Of a DNA stretch of 64,000 bases, positions 36,657-45,327 are shown piece by piece. Source of the stretch: Thermocrispum municipale DSM 44069 (lineage in GTDB: Bacteria > Actinomycetota > Actinomycetes > Mycobacteriales > Pseudonocardiaceae). Position numbers and translations under genes: made by a program. Each line of letters opens with the position of its first letter. The first letter of the stretch is position 1. The DNA is taken from positions 1-64,000 of the forward strand of contig NZ_ATYT01000003.1 of the NCBI RefSeq assembly GCF_000427825.1, given 5' to 3'. The notes under the pieces were generated by a model. The model worked only from the letters and a program-made list of their open reading frames with translations, was not told the DNA's origin and did no database searches.

Positions 36657-37456
36657 CCGCTAACGACACCGGAGTGAACGCGCCGCTGCGGGCCCGCCTG
36701 CCAGTTTCGACGCTGAGGGTCGACCGCTGGTGGATGGGGCCCGCGCTGACCGTGGCGGGTCTGACCGTCTTCGTCGTGTACGCGACCTTCCGAGCGTTCC
36801 AGCAGGCGCACTACTTCGTCGAGGACTACCACTACCTGACGCCGTTCTACTCGCCGTGCGTGTCGGAAGGCTGCGTCGAGGCCTCCTCGCTGTTCGGGCG
36901 CTTCCTGCCCGACCATCCGCTGATCCCGTACGCGGCGCTGAGCTTGCCGTTCCTGCTGCTGTTCCGGTTGACCTGCTACTACTACCGCAAGGCCTACTAC
37001 CGGTCGTTCTGGTTGTCACCGCCTGCGTGTGCGGTCCCGGAGCCACACCGCAAGTACACCGGCGAGACGCGGTTCCCGCTGATCCTGCAGAACATCCACC
37101 GGTACTTCTTCTACGCCGCCGCGATCGTCTCGGTGATCAACACCTACGACGCGATCATCGCGTTCCAGTCGCCGGAAGGCTTCGGGTTCGGGCTGGGCAA
37201 CGTGATCCTGGTGGTCAACGTGGCGCTGTTGTGGTCGTACACCATTTCGTGCCACTCCTGCAGGCACGTCATCGGCGGCAGGCTGAAGCACTTCTCGAAG
37301 CATCCGATCCGCTACTGGATGTGGACGAAGGTGTCGCTGCTCAACGCCAGGCACATGCAGCTGGCGTGGATCACGCTGGGCACGTTGATGCTGACCGACT
37401 TCTACATCGCGTTGGTCGCCGGCGGGGTCATTTCCGATCTGCGGTTCATCGGTTGA
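36653..37456 (+). CDS. Succinate dehydrogenase membrane (cytochrome b-type) subunit
   Basis: 267 residues with five predicted membrane segments (about 32-52, 94-112, 138-158, 170-192, 238-260). Candidate heme-ligand histidines lie in NIHRYFFY and CHSCRH. It anchors the SdhAB catalytic part and passes electrons to menaquinone. The order membrane subunit, flavoprotein, iron-sulfur protein matches mycobacterial Sdh1 (Rv0249c-Rv0247c), a type with one fused anchor protein. Its ATG overlaps the 97-residue gene. Confidence 0.88.
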   Translation: MTANDTGVNAPLRARLPVSTLRVDRWWMGPALTVAGLTVFVVYATFRAFQQAHYFVEDYHYLTPFYSPCVSEGCVEASSLFGRFLPDHPLIPYAALSLPFLLLFRLTCYYYRKAYYRSFWLSPPACAVPEPHRKYTGETRFPLILQNIHRYFFYAAAIVSVINTYDAIIAFQSPEGFGFGLGNVILVVNVALLWSYTISCHSCRHVIGGRLKHFSKHPIRYWMWTKVSLLNARHMQLAWITLGTLMLTDFYIALVAGGVISDLRFIG

Positions 37457-37537
37457 CGCGGCGATGTCGCACCCGCCGCGCGGCGCAGCGACCGGCGGCG
37501 CACCCGAGAACGCATCCGAGCTTGAAGAGGTGAAGTC

Positions 37538-39499
37538 GTGACCGAGGTAGAGCGGCACAACTACGACGTCGTGGTGATCGGTGCCGGCGGCGCGGGCCTG
37601 CGGGCGGCCATCGAGGCGCGCGAGCGCGGCCTGCGCACCGCGGTGGTGTGCAAGTCGTTGTTCGGTAAAGCGCACACCGTGATGGCCGAAGGTGGCTGCG
37701 CCGCGTCGATGGGCAACGTCAACTCCAACGACAACTGGCAGGTTCACTTCCGTGACACCATGCGCGGCGGCAAGTTCCTGAACAACTGGCGGATGGCCGA
37801 GCTGCACGCCAAAGAAGCCCCGGACCGGGTCTGGGAGCTGGAGACCTACGGCGCACTGTTCGACCGCACGCCGGACGGCAAGATCAGCCAGCGCAACTTC
37901 GGCGGGCACACCTACCCGCGGCTGGCCCACGTCGGTGACCGCACCGGCCTGGAGCTCATCCGCACGATGCAGCAGAAGATCGTCTCGCTGCAGCAGGAGG
38001 ACTACGCCGAGACCGGTGACTACGAGGCCAAGCTGAAGGTCTTCGCCGAGTGCACCATCACCGAGCTGCTGACCGACGACTCGTCGGGCGCCATCTCCGG
38101 CGCGTTCGGCTACTGGCGGGAGTCCGGCCGGTTCGTGCTGTTCGAGGCGCCCGCCGTGGTGATGGCCACCGGCGGCATCGGCAAGTCGTTCAAGGTCACG
38201 TCGAACTCCTGGGAGTACACCGGCGACGGGCACGCGTTGGCGCTGCGCGCGGGCGCGACGCTGATCAATATGGAGTTCGTCCAGTTCCACCCGACCGGCA
38301 TGGTCTGGCCCCCGTCGGTGAAGGGAATCCTGGTCACCGAGGGCGTGCGGGGCGACGGTGGCGTGCTGAAGAACTCCGAGGGCAAGCGGTTCATGTTCGA
38401 CTACGTGCCCGACGTGTTCAAAGGCCAGTACGCCGAGACGCCGGAAGAAGCCGACCGGTGGTACACCGACCAGGAGAACAACCGCCGCACACCCGACCTG
38501 CTGCCGCGGGACGAGGTGGCCAGGGCGATCAACAGCGAGGTCAAGGAAGGCCGGGGCTCCCCGCACGGCGGCGTGTTCCTGGACATCGCCAGCCGTATGT
38601 CGGCCGAGGAGATCAAACGGCGGCTGCCGTCGATGTATCACCAGTTCAAGGAGCTGGCGGACGTCGACATCACCAAGGAGCCGATGGAGGTCGGCCCGAC
38701 CTGCCACTACGTGATGGGTGGTATCGAGGTCGACCCGGACAGCGCGCAGTCGGTCGTGCCGGGTCTGTTCGCGGCAGGCGAGTGCTCCGGTGGCATGCAC
38801 GGCTCCAACCGGCTGGGCGGCAACTCGCTGTCCGACCTGCTGGTGTTCGGCCGGCGGGCAGGGCAAGGCGCGGCCGACTACGTGGCGGGCCTGGACCGCC
38901 GCCCGGTGGTACTGCAGTCCGATGTGGACGCGGCCGCCCGGATGGCGTTGCTGCCGTTCGACCCGCCGGAGTCCGGTGAGCCGGAGAACCCGTACACGTT
39001 GCACCAGGATCTCCAGCAGACGATGAACGACCTGGTCGGCATCATCCGTAAGGCCGACGAGATCGAGCAGGCGCTGGAGCGGCTGGCCGAGTTGAAGACG
39101 CGCATGCGTCGCGTGGTCGTCGAGGGCCACCGGCAGTACAACCCGGGCTGGCACCTGGCGATCGACCTGCGCAACATGTTCATGGTCTCCGAGGCGGTGG
39201 CCAAGGCCGCGCTGATGCGGACCGAGTCGCGCGGTGGTCACACTCGCGACGACTATCCGCAGCTGGACGCCGAATGGCGCAAGACCCTGCTGGTGTGCAG
39301 CGCGACCGACGACGACGAGCTGGTGCCCGGCATCAAGGTCGAGCGCAAGGAGCAGGAACCGATGCGCCAGGACCTGTTCGAGCTGTTCGACGTCGAGGAA
39401 CTGAGCAAGTACTACACCGAGGAGGAGTTGGCCGCCCACCCGGATTACCAGTCCCTGGCCGCGAAGGGTAACGCTGAGGCCGGCAAGGAGGAGGCGTGA
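37538..39499 (+). CDS. sdhA: Succinate dehydrogenase / fumarate reductase flavoprotein subunit
   Basis: Oxidises succinate to fumarate at a covalently bound FAD. 653 residues. Dinucleotide-binding GAGGAGLRAAIEA lies near the N-terminus and the FAD-linking histidine in GKAHTVMAEGG. Active-site blocks are NMEFVQFHPTGM, GVRGDGG and the late GSNRLGGNSL. GTG start after GAAGAGGTG. It overlaps sdhB by 4 nt, and belongs to the Sdh1-like operon. Confidence 0.95.
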   Translation: MTEVERHNYDVVVIGAGGAGLRAAIEARERGLRTAVVCKSLFGKAHTVMAEGGCAASMGNVNSNDNWQVHFRDTMRGGKFLNNWRMAELHAKEAPDRVWELETYGALFDRTPDGKISQRNFGGHTYPRLAHVGDRTGLELIRTMQQKIVSLQQEDYAETGDYEAKLKVFAECTITELLTDDSSGAISGAFGYWRESGRFVLFEAPAVVMATGGIGKSFKVTSNSWEYTGDGHALALRAGATLINMEFVQFHPTGMVWPPSVKGILVTEGVRGDGGVLKNSEGKRFMFDYVPDVFKGQYAETPEEADRWYTDQENNRRTPDLLPRDEVARAINSEVKEGRGSPHGGVFLDIASRMSAEEIKRRLPSMYHQFKELADVDITKEPMEVGPTCHYVMGGIEVDPDSAQSVVPGLFAAGECSGGMHGSNRLGGNSLSDLLVFGRRAGQGAADYVAGLDRRPVVLQSDVDAAARMALLPFDPPESGEPENPYTLHQDLQQTMNDLVGIIRKADEIEQALERLAELKTRMRRVVVEGHRQYNPGWHLAIDLRNMFMVSEAVAKAALMRTESRGGHTRDDYPQLDAEWRKTLLVCSATDDDELVPGIKVERKEQEPMRQDLFELFDVEELSKYYTEEELAAHPDYQSLAAKGNAEAGKEEA

Positions 39500-40251
39500 G
39501 CTACATCGGACAGTTCCGCGTCTGGCGCGGCGACTCGAACGGCGGTTCGCTCGAGGACTTCGAGGTGGAGGTCAACGAGGGAGAGGTCATCCTCGACGTC
39601 ATCCACCGGTTGCAGGCCACCCAGGCGCCGGACCTCGCGGTGCGGTGGAACTGCAAGGCGGGCAAGTGTGGCTCGTGCTCGGCGGAGATCAACGGCAAGC
39701 CACGGCTGATGTGCATGACGCGCATGTCGACCTTCTCGGAAGGGGAGACGATCACCATCACGCCGATGCGGGCCTTCACCGTGGTGCGTGACCTGGTCAC
39801 CGACGTCTCGTACAACTACGAGAAGGCGCGGCAGGTGCCGTCGTTCCAGCCGCCGGAGGGGCTGGCGCCCGGCGAGTACCGGATGCAGCAGGTCGACGTG
39901 GAGCGCTCGCAGGAATTCCGCAAGTGCATCGAGTGCTTCCTGTGCCAGAACACCTGCCACGTGGTGCGTGACCACGAGGAGAACAAGCCGGCGTTCTCCG
40001 GCCCGCGATTCTTGATGCGGATCGCCGAGCTGGAGATGCACCCGCTGGACACCGCCGATCGTCGGGACATGGCGCAGGACGAGCACGGCCTCGGGTACTG
40101 CAACATCACCAAGTGCTGCACCGAAGTGTGCCCGGAGGGCATTCACATCACCGACAACGCGCTGATCCCGATGAAGGAGCGAGTCGCGGGCCGTCGCTAC
40201 GACCCGGTGGTCTGGCTCGGTAACAAGCTGTTCCGACGCAATCGTTCCTGA
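39496..40251 (+). CDS. sdhB: Succinate dehydrogenase iron-sulfur subunit
   Basis: Carries electrons from FAD to the membrane quinone. 251 residues. The N-terminal plant-type ferredoxin domain has the [2Fe-2S] cysteines (CKAGKCGSC and a fourth about 12 residues later). The C-terminal domain has CIECFLCQNTC and CCTEVCPEG for the [4Fe-4S] and [3Fe-4S] centres. GTG start overlapping the sdhA stop. Confidence 0.95.
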   Translation: MSYIGQFRVWRGDSNGGSLEDFEVEVNEGEVILDVIHRLQATQAPDLAVRWNCKAGKCGSCSAEINGKPRLMCMTRMSTFSEGETITITPMRAFTVVRDLVTDVSYNYEKARQVPSFQPPEGLAPGEYRMQQVDVERSQEFRKCIECFLCQNTCHVVRDHEENKPAFSGPRFLMRIAELEMHPLDTADRRDMAQDEHGLGYCNITKCCTEVCPEGIHITDNALIPMKERVAGRRYDPVVWLGNKLFRRNRS

Positions 40252-40296
40252 CCGCCCGGCGTCCTACCATGGACGCACGGGGCGAGGAGCGGCGGC

Positions 40297-40668
40297 ATGT
40301 TGATCAACATCGCGCTGTACCTGGCGGTGGTCTTCGGGACGCCCGCGCTGTTCGCGCTGGCCTTCTATCTGGCCCGCAAAGCGCAGCAGTACCGGGCGCG
40401 CAAACGCGCGCCGCAGCCCGCTTACCCGCCTATCGAGCAGCTGTCGAAGAACCTGCGCCGAGTGCATCGGTATCTGGTGGAGCTGCCGGAGAACGCTCCG
40501 ATGGCGCGCCGCAGGGCCGCCGAGGAGGCGTACGACTCGCTGCTGATCTCGGCGTGCGAGGCGCTGGAGGTCGAGCAGCAGCTGGCCAAGACCTCCCAGC
40601 TGGACCACGACCTCGAGCGGCTGCGAGTCGAGGAGGCACTGCGGGAGGCTGGCCTACGTATCCGCTAG
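40297..40668 (+). CDS. Small membrane-anchored helical protein, unknown function
   Basis: 123 residues. One N-terminal membrane segment (about 3-25, LINIALYLAVVFGTPALFAL) is followed by a basic stretch (RKAQQYRARKRAP) and a helical cytoplasmic domain (about 45-120). It starts 46 nt after sdhB on the same strand and may be read from the same message. Conserved function not known. Confidence 0.75.
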   Translation: MLINIALYLAVVFGTPALFALAFYLARKAQQYRARKRAPQPAYPPIEQLSKNLRRVHRYLVELPENAPMARRRAAEEAYDSLLISACEALEVEQQLAKTSQLDHDLERLRVEEALREAGLRIR

Positions 40669-40898
40669 ACGGGCGGTGAGCACTCGCTGTCGGCGGCCGA
40701 GGAGCAGGCATACTCGTCCGCCAGACGCGGGTGTGCGCGTTCGTCAGGACCAAGCACGGCCGCCGCGAGGCGCCGGCGCGCATCCGCTGGTGCAGATCAG
40801 TGGAAGCGAGGGAACGCCCGCGGCACCGATCACCCCAGACGACACGGCGGCCCGCACGGACCGTGTCACTCGACAACTGTCGAGCCGGTCCAGCGAGC

Positions 40899-41072
40899 CG
40901 CCGCGGGGCCTGGAGAACGAACCGCCGCCGGGGTGTCCGGGGAACGACCCCCGTCGGGGTGCCTAGGAAAGGAACCCTCGCTTGGGAGCCCGGGAAACGA
41001 GCCGCCGCGGGGCGCCCAGAAACGACCAGCCGCCGAGAGCCCAGGAAGGAACCAGCCGGGGAGCCCGGGAAA
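40899..41072. repeat. Degenerate tandem repeat of about 26 bp, seven units
   Basis: The gap between the membrane protein and the gluD-type gene (40669-41072) contains no credible gene. Its right half is built from diverged copies around GGGGAGCCCGGGAAACGA, for example near 40920, 40950, 40980, 41005, 41035 and 41055. The array abuts the gluD stop codon. Confidence 0.7.
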
Positions 41073-42002
41073 CTAACCGTCGTCCTTGCGCCCGGCAACG
41101 TCGGCTTCGGTGTCCTCGAGCCGAACTCCGGGGGCCTGCTCCTCCACCATGTCCGTGGTGACGACCGCCCCGGTGCCCTTCTTCCGCCTGCGCAGCCACC
41201 GCTCCAGCCAGTTGGCGAATGCGGTCAGGATGAAATTCAGGATGATGAAGATGATCGCGATCGCGGTCAGCGTGGCGATCACGCTCGGCCGGTAGTCCGA
41301 CGTCGGCAACGGCCGCAGCTGCGCGATGACCTCCTCGAACCGGACCACCGCACCACCGATCGCGGTGTCCTTCACGATCACCACCAGCTGGCTGACGATC
41401 GCGGGCAGCATCGCCGTGACGGCCTGGGGGAGCAGGACCGACGTCATCACCTGGCTTCTGCGCATCCCGAGCGCGTCGGCGGCTTCCGACTGGCCACGCG
41501 GCAGCGACAGGATGCCCGCGCGCACCACCTCGGCCAGCACCGACCCGTTGTACAGCACCAGGCCGGTGACCACTGCGTACAGCGGCAGGATCTCCGAGTC
41601 CACGCCGGCCATGCGGTACAGCTCGCGGCTGAACAGCATCAGGATCAGCACCGGAGTGGCACGGAAGAACTCCACCCACACCGCGGCCGGCCAGCGGATC
41701 CACGCGTGCTCGGACAACCGTGCGATGCCCAGCAGCGCGCCGATGGGCAGCGCGATCAGGATCGACAGGAACGCCGCCTGCAGGGTGTTCAGCAAACCGG
41801 GGATGAAGAAGTCGGTCCAGACGCCGGCTTCCAGCAGGGGAGTCCAGCTTTCCGCTTCCAGCTGGTTGCGAGCGTCCAGCTCGCTGATGAACCACCACGC
41901 GGCGAGCGCCAGCGCCGCGACGAACAAGACGGTGTAGATGGCGTTGCGCTGTTTGGCCCGCGGACCGGGAGCGTCGTAGAGAACGGAAGCCTGCTGGCTC
42001 AT
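41073..42002 (-). CDS. gluD: Amino acid ABC transporter permease (GluD type)
   Basis: Second permease of a glutamate-type ABC importer, 309 residues. HisM-type membrane domain with the EAA-loop LSLPRGQSEAADALGM and the core VEFFRATPVLILM. A long charged C-terminal tail ends EDTEADVAGRKDDG. The ATG overlaps the gluC stop by 3 nt. The frame is open far upstream (to 42434), but that lies inside gluC. Confidence 0.9.
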   Translation of the reverse strand: MSQQASVLYDAPGPRAKQRNAIYTVLFVAALALAAWWFISELDARNQLEAESWTPLLEAGVWTDFFIPGLLNTLQAAFLSILIALPIGALLGIARLSEHAWIRWPAAVWVEFFRATPVLILMLFSRELYRMAGVDSEILPLYAVVTGLVLYNGSVLAEVVRAGILSLPRGQSEAADALGMRRSQVMTSVLLPQAVTAMLPAIVSQLVVIVKDTAIGGAVVRFEEVIAQLRPLPTSDYRPSVIATLTAIAIIFIILNFILTAFANWLERWLRRRKKGTGAVVTTDMVEEQAPGVRLEDTEADVAGRKDDG

Positions 42003-42703
42003 CGCTTCACACTCACCTTCTTGGCGACCCAGCCGAGGAACATGCCCATCGGCAGGGTCAGGATCACGAAGCCGACCGCGAAGATGCCGAACACCAGCAG
42101 CACCTTGTCGCTTTCCCGCTCGATCATGGCGGCCATCAGCGCGGCGGCTTCGATACCTGCGATGGCCGCGGTCACCGTGGTGTTCTTGGTCAGCGCGATC
42201 AGCACCGAAGCCAGCGGCGCGACCACGGACCGGAACGCCTGCGGCAGCACCACGATGCGCAGCACCTGGAAGAACGTCAGGCCGAGCGCCCTGGCCGCCT
42301 CCGCCTGGCCGATGGGCACCGTGTTGATGCCGGAACGCAGCGACTCGCACACGAAGCAGCTGGTGTAGAGCGTGAAGCCGAGCACGGCGAGCCGGAAGCT
42401 GATCTCGCGGGTGTCGCTGCCGCCCAGCGTCCACAGCAACTGGTCGGCCAGCACCACCGAGCTACCGACGATGATGACGGTCAGCGGGACGTTCCGGACG
42501 ATGTTGACGTACGCGGTGGCGAACCAGCGCATGATCGGCACGGGGCCGACGCGCATCGCGGCGAGGACGGTGCCCCAGATCAACGATCCGATGGCCGAGA
42601 AGAACGTCAGCTGGATCGTGACCCAGAAGGCGCCCAGGATGCCGCCGTACTCGGCGTAGAGCGGCTTGTCGAGAAAGTCGAACACGGTGTCTCCCAGACC
42701 CAA
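41999..42703 (-). CDS. gluC: Amino acid ABC transporter permease (GluC type)
   Basis: First permease, 234 residues, with about five membrane segments and the family loop VPIGQAEAARALGL. It pairs with the GluD-type protein to form the channel. A strong hairpin lies between this gene and the upstream binding-protein gene (42718-42763), so its expression is probably set lower than that of gluB. Confidence 0.9.
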   Translation of the reverse strand: MGLGDTVFDFLDKPLYAEYGGILGAFWVTIQLTFFSAIGSLIWGTVLAAMRVGPVPIMRWFATAYVNIVRNVPLTVIIVGSSVVLADQLLWTLGGSDTREISFRLAVLGFTLYTSCFVCESLRSGINTVPIGQAEAARALGLTFFQVLRIVVLPQAFRSVVAPLASVLIALTKNTTVTAAIAGIEAAALMAAMIERESDKVLLVFGIFAVGFVILTLPMGMFLGWVAKKVSVKR

Positions 42704-42717
42704 TGAGCAAGCGTGGG

Positions 42718-42763
42718 CACAGCCGGCGTGCCGCCGAAGGGCTCAGCGGCACGCCGGGCTGTG
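42718..42763 (-). terminator. Intra-operon hairpin between gluB and gluC
   Basis: A 17-bp GC-rich stem (CACAGCCGGCGTGCCGC against GCGGCACGCCGGGCTGTG, one bulged G) with an 11-nt loop. With no T-tract it may act as a partial terminator or as an mRNA end stabiliser, as known for binding-protein operons. Confidence 0.7.
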
Positions 42764-42777
42764 ATCGCGGAAGATCC

Positions 42778-43608
42778 TCAGTCCTCCAGCGTCGGCGGCT
42801 CGGGAATCTCGTAGCCTGCCGGGCCGAGGTACTTCTTGGCGGCCTCCTCCCAGTGGCCGTCGTCGATCCACTTCTGGACGGCGGCCTTGACCTTGTCCTT
42901 GATGTCGCTGTCCTTGGGCAGGCCGACACCGTAGTGCTCATCGGTCAGCTTCAGGCCGAGCAGCTTGAACTTGCCTTCGTTCTGCGCGGCGTAGCCGGCC
43001 AGGATGGTGTCGTCGGTGGTCAGCGCGTCGACCGCCTTGCTCTCCAACGCACCGACGCACTGCGAGTAGCCCTTGTACTCCTTCAGGTCGGCGTTCTTGG
43101 CCAGCTCCTGCTTGACGTTGGCCGCGGACGTGGACCCGGTCACCGAGCACAGCTTGATCTTGGCCTTGGCCAGCTCTTCCTTGGTCAGGTCCGGGTAGTC
43201 CTTGCGGACCAACAGGTCCTGGTGCGCGATGAAGTACGGACCGACGAAGTCGACGACCTCTTTGCGCTCGTCGGTGATCGAGTAGGTGCCGACGATGTAC
43301 TCGACGTCGCCGTTCTTCAGCATCGTCTCGCGGTCGTCGGAGACGGCTTCCTTGAACTCGATCTGGTTCTCTTCGTACCCCAGTTCCTTGGCGATGAACT
43401 TGGCCAGTTCGACGTCGAAGCCGGTGTAGTTGTTCTCGCCCTGCTTCTGGCCCATGCCCGGCTGGTCGAACTTGATACCGACCCTGATGGTGCCTTCGCC
43501 GCCGCTGTCGCCGCTGTCGCCACCGCCACCGGGGTTGGCGCACGCGGCGAGCGCGAGGGACGCTGCGGCGATAGCCGCACCTGCTCGCAGTACTCGACTG
43601 AACCGCAT
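42778..43608 (-). CDS. gluB: Glutamate-type ABC transporter substrate-binding lipoprotein
   Basis: 276 residues. Signal sequence with lipobox LAAC (Cys at about residue 23), then a Gly/Ser/Asp linker and a periplasmic-binding fold of the polar amino acid family (GIKFDQPGMG, FDVELAKFIAKELGYEENQ, YIVGTYSITDERKEVVDF). In Corynebacterium the homologous gluABCD imports glutamate; exact specificity here is inferred. ATG start. Confidence 0.9.
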   Translation of the reverse strand: MRFSRVLRAGAAIAAASLALAACANPGGGGDSGDSGGEGTIRVGIKFDQPGMGQKQGENNYTGFDVELAKFIAKELGYEENQIEFKEAVSDDRETMLKNGDVEYIVGTYSITDERKEVVDFVGPYFIAHQDLLVRKDYPDLTKEELAKAKIKLCSVTGSTSAANVKQELAKNADLKEYKGYSQCVGALESKAVDALTTDDTILAGYAAQNEGKFKLLGLKLTDEHYGVGLPKDSDIKDKVKAAVQKWIDDGHWEEAAKKYLGPAGYEIPEPPTLED

Positions 43609-43672
43609 AACTGTTGTCTTCCTTCCAGTTGGCCACCGCCCGCCGGTTCTTTCGACGGTGCCGCGGTGGGGT

Positions 43673-44431
43673 CTAGTGGGTCAGGATTTTGCCGAGGAAG
43701 TCCTTGGCGCGGGCGGATTTCGGGTTGGTGAAGAAGTCGTCGGGGGTGGTGTCCTCGACGATCTCGCCGTCGGCCATGAACATGACGCGGTTGGCGGCTT
43801 TGCGCGCGAACCCCATCTCGTGGGTGACCACGAACATCGTCATGCCCTCCCGGGCCAGGGTGGTCATGACGTCGAGGACCTCTTGCACCATTTCCGGGTC
43901 CAGCGCCGAGGTGGGTTCGTCGAACATCATCACCTTCGGTTTCATCGCCAGCGCCCGGGCGATCGCGGCACGCTGCTGTTGCCCACCCGACAGCTGCGCC
44001 GGGTACTTGTTCGCCTGGTTGGCGATGCCCACCCGCTCCAGCAGCTCCATCGCGGTCTTGCGGGCGGTGGCCTTGTCCTGCTTGCGCACTTTCATCGGCG
44101 CCAGCGTGATGTTGTCCAGGATCGTCTTGTGGGCGAACAGGTTGAACGACTGGAACACCATGCCCACGTCGGCCCGCAACTGCGCCAACGCCCGCCCTTC
44201 CGCGGGCAGCGGCTGACCGTCGACCTCGATCGTGCCGGAGTCGATCGGTTCCAACCGGTTGATCGCCCGGCACAACGTCGACTTACCCGAACCCGACGGC
44301 CCGAGCACCACCACGACCTGACCACGCGGAACCTCGAAGTTGATGTCCTTCAGCACATGCAAATCACCGAAGTGCTTGTTCACCGCCGTGGCCTTGATCA
44401 TCGGCGTGGCTGATGATGTCTGCTCGGTCAT
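43673..44431 (-). CDS. gluA: Amino acid ABC transporter ATP-binding protein (GluA type)
   Basis: 252 residues. Walker [11 protein letters not shown]-loop MVFQSFNLF, signature [15 protein letters not shown], Walker [15 protein letters not shown] and the switch histidine in VVTHEMGFA, typical of the polar amino acid (GlnQ) group. First gene of the minus-strand gluABCD operon. ATG start preceded by GGAGGGTAG. Confidence 0.93.
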   Translation of the reverse strand: MTEQTSSATPMIKATAVNKHFGDLHVLKDINFEVPRGQVVVVLGPSGSGKSTLCRAINRLEPIDSGTIEVDGQPLPAEGRALAQLRADVGMVFQSFNLFAHKTILDNITLAPMKVRKQDKATARKTAMELLERVGIANQANKYPAQLSGGQQQRAAIARALAMKPKVMMFDEPTSALDPEMVQEVLDVMTTLAREGMTMFVVTHEMGFARKAANRVMFMADGEIVEDTTPDDFFTNPKSARAKDFLGKILTH

Positions 44432-44497
44432 CTACCCTCCTGCGGGTCCGCGGACAGCCCGCGCCCTCACATCTCTTGTGACTTCACGCGATCTAAC

Positions 44498-44529
44498 ACC
44501 CCGTGACGGGGTTTAACGCCATATTGGCG
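44498..44529. promoter_or_regulatory. Two inverted repeats upstream of gluA
   Basis: ACCCCGTGACGGGGT (44498-44512) and CGCCATATTGGCG (44517-44529) lie 67-98 nt before the gluA start, in a 293-bp gap shared with the divergent mazEF. They are plausible operators for the importer operon; the regulator is unknown. Confidence 0.4.
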
Positions 44530-44711
44530 ACAAACCGAAACCGACGTGTCATCTTCGCGCCTGGTCACCGTCGGCCGTTCGGAGTACCGCCGAGGTCACT
44601 CTAGTGACGTAACGGCCCCTGTCACATCGTTGGTTCATATCGTCACCCTGCGTGCGGCGGTCGGTTTTGGCATTGACCGGCAGTGTGGTAGCACGCGGGT
44701 AGTACCGCAAG

Positions 44712-44717
44712 TAGCAT
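44712..44717 (+). promoter_or_regulatory. Predicted leaderless -10 of mazEF
   Basis: TAGCAT ends 7 nt before ATG 44725, which favours this start over the in-frame ATG 44716, inside the promoter. Confidence 0.45.
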
Positions 44718-44724
44718 GGTGAGT

Positions 44725-44958
44725 ATGAAGCTGAGCGTGAGCCTCCCGGACGACGACGTCGCGTTCATCGACCGGTACGTGCGGCGGTCGGGTGCGGCGA
44801 CGCGTTCGGCGGCGCTGCGGCAAGCCATCGAGCTGCTCCGCGCCGCGGAATTGGAGGATTCCTACGCCGAGGCGTTCGACGAGTGGCACGAAAGCGGTGA
44901 CGCCGCGGCGTGGGACGTGACGGTCGCCGACGGTGATCCCGGCGCCGAGGCCCGGTAG
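44725..44958 (+). CDS. mazE: MazE-type antitoxin (ribbon-helix-helix)
   Basis: 77 residues. N-terminal ribbon-helix-helix DNA-binding part (MKLSVSLPDDDVAFIDRYV, then ATRSAALRQAIELLR) and an acidic C-terminal tail (EAFDEWHESGD) that would wrap the toxin. Together with the next gene it forms a type II toxin-antitoxin pair and should repress its own promoter. Its stop shares one base with the toxin start (TAGTG). Confidence 0.85.
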   Translation: MKLSVSLPDDDVAFIDRYVRRSGAATRSAALRQAIELLRAAELEDSYAEAFDEWHESGDAAAWDVTVADGDPGAEAR

Positions 44959-45305
44959 TGCGGCGCGGGGAGATTCGCCTGGTCGACCTGGAACCGGTGC
45001 GTGGGGCGGAAAGCAACAAGCGCAGGCCTGGTGTCGTCGTCAGCAACGACGGCGCGAATGCGGCCGCCGCGCGCCACGGACGCGGCGTGGTCACCATCGT
45101 GCCGATCACGTCGAACGTGCAGAAGGTGTTCCCGTTCCAAGTGCTGTTGCCCGCCGAGGAGTGCGGATTGAAACACGACTCGAAGGCGCAGGCCGAGCAG
45201 GTTCGCTCGGTCGCGGTGGAGCGAGTCGGGCGAAGAGTCGGCCGGGTCCCGGCGCGCCTGCTGTCCGCGCTGGACGAAGCATTGAGGCTGCATCTGGCGC
45301 TGTGA
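44958..45305 (+). CDS. mazF: MazF/PemK-type endoribonuclease toxin
   Basis: 115 residues with the family start [24 protein letters not shown] and later [11 protein letters not shown] and the [10 protein letters not shown] block, which hold the catalytic arginine and threonine/serine. Predicted to cut RNA at a short specific sequence. GTG start overlapping the antitoxin stop. The cut sequence cannot be predicted from here. Confidence 0.9.
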   Translation: MRRGEIRLVDLEPVRGAESNKRRPGVVVSNDGANAAAARHGRGVVTIVPITSNVQKVFPFQVLLPAEECGLKHDSKAQAEQVRSVAVERVGRRVGRVPARLLSALDEALRLHLAL

Positions 45306-45315
45306 GCTCAGGGCC

Positions 45316-45321
45316 TACCCT
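45316..45321 (+). promoter_or_regulatory. Predicted leaderless -10 of miaB
   Basis: TACCCT ends 6 nt before the GTG start of miaB. Confidence 0.45.
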
Positions 45322-45327
45322 GGATGC

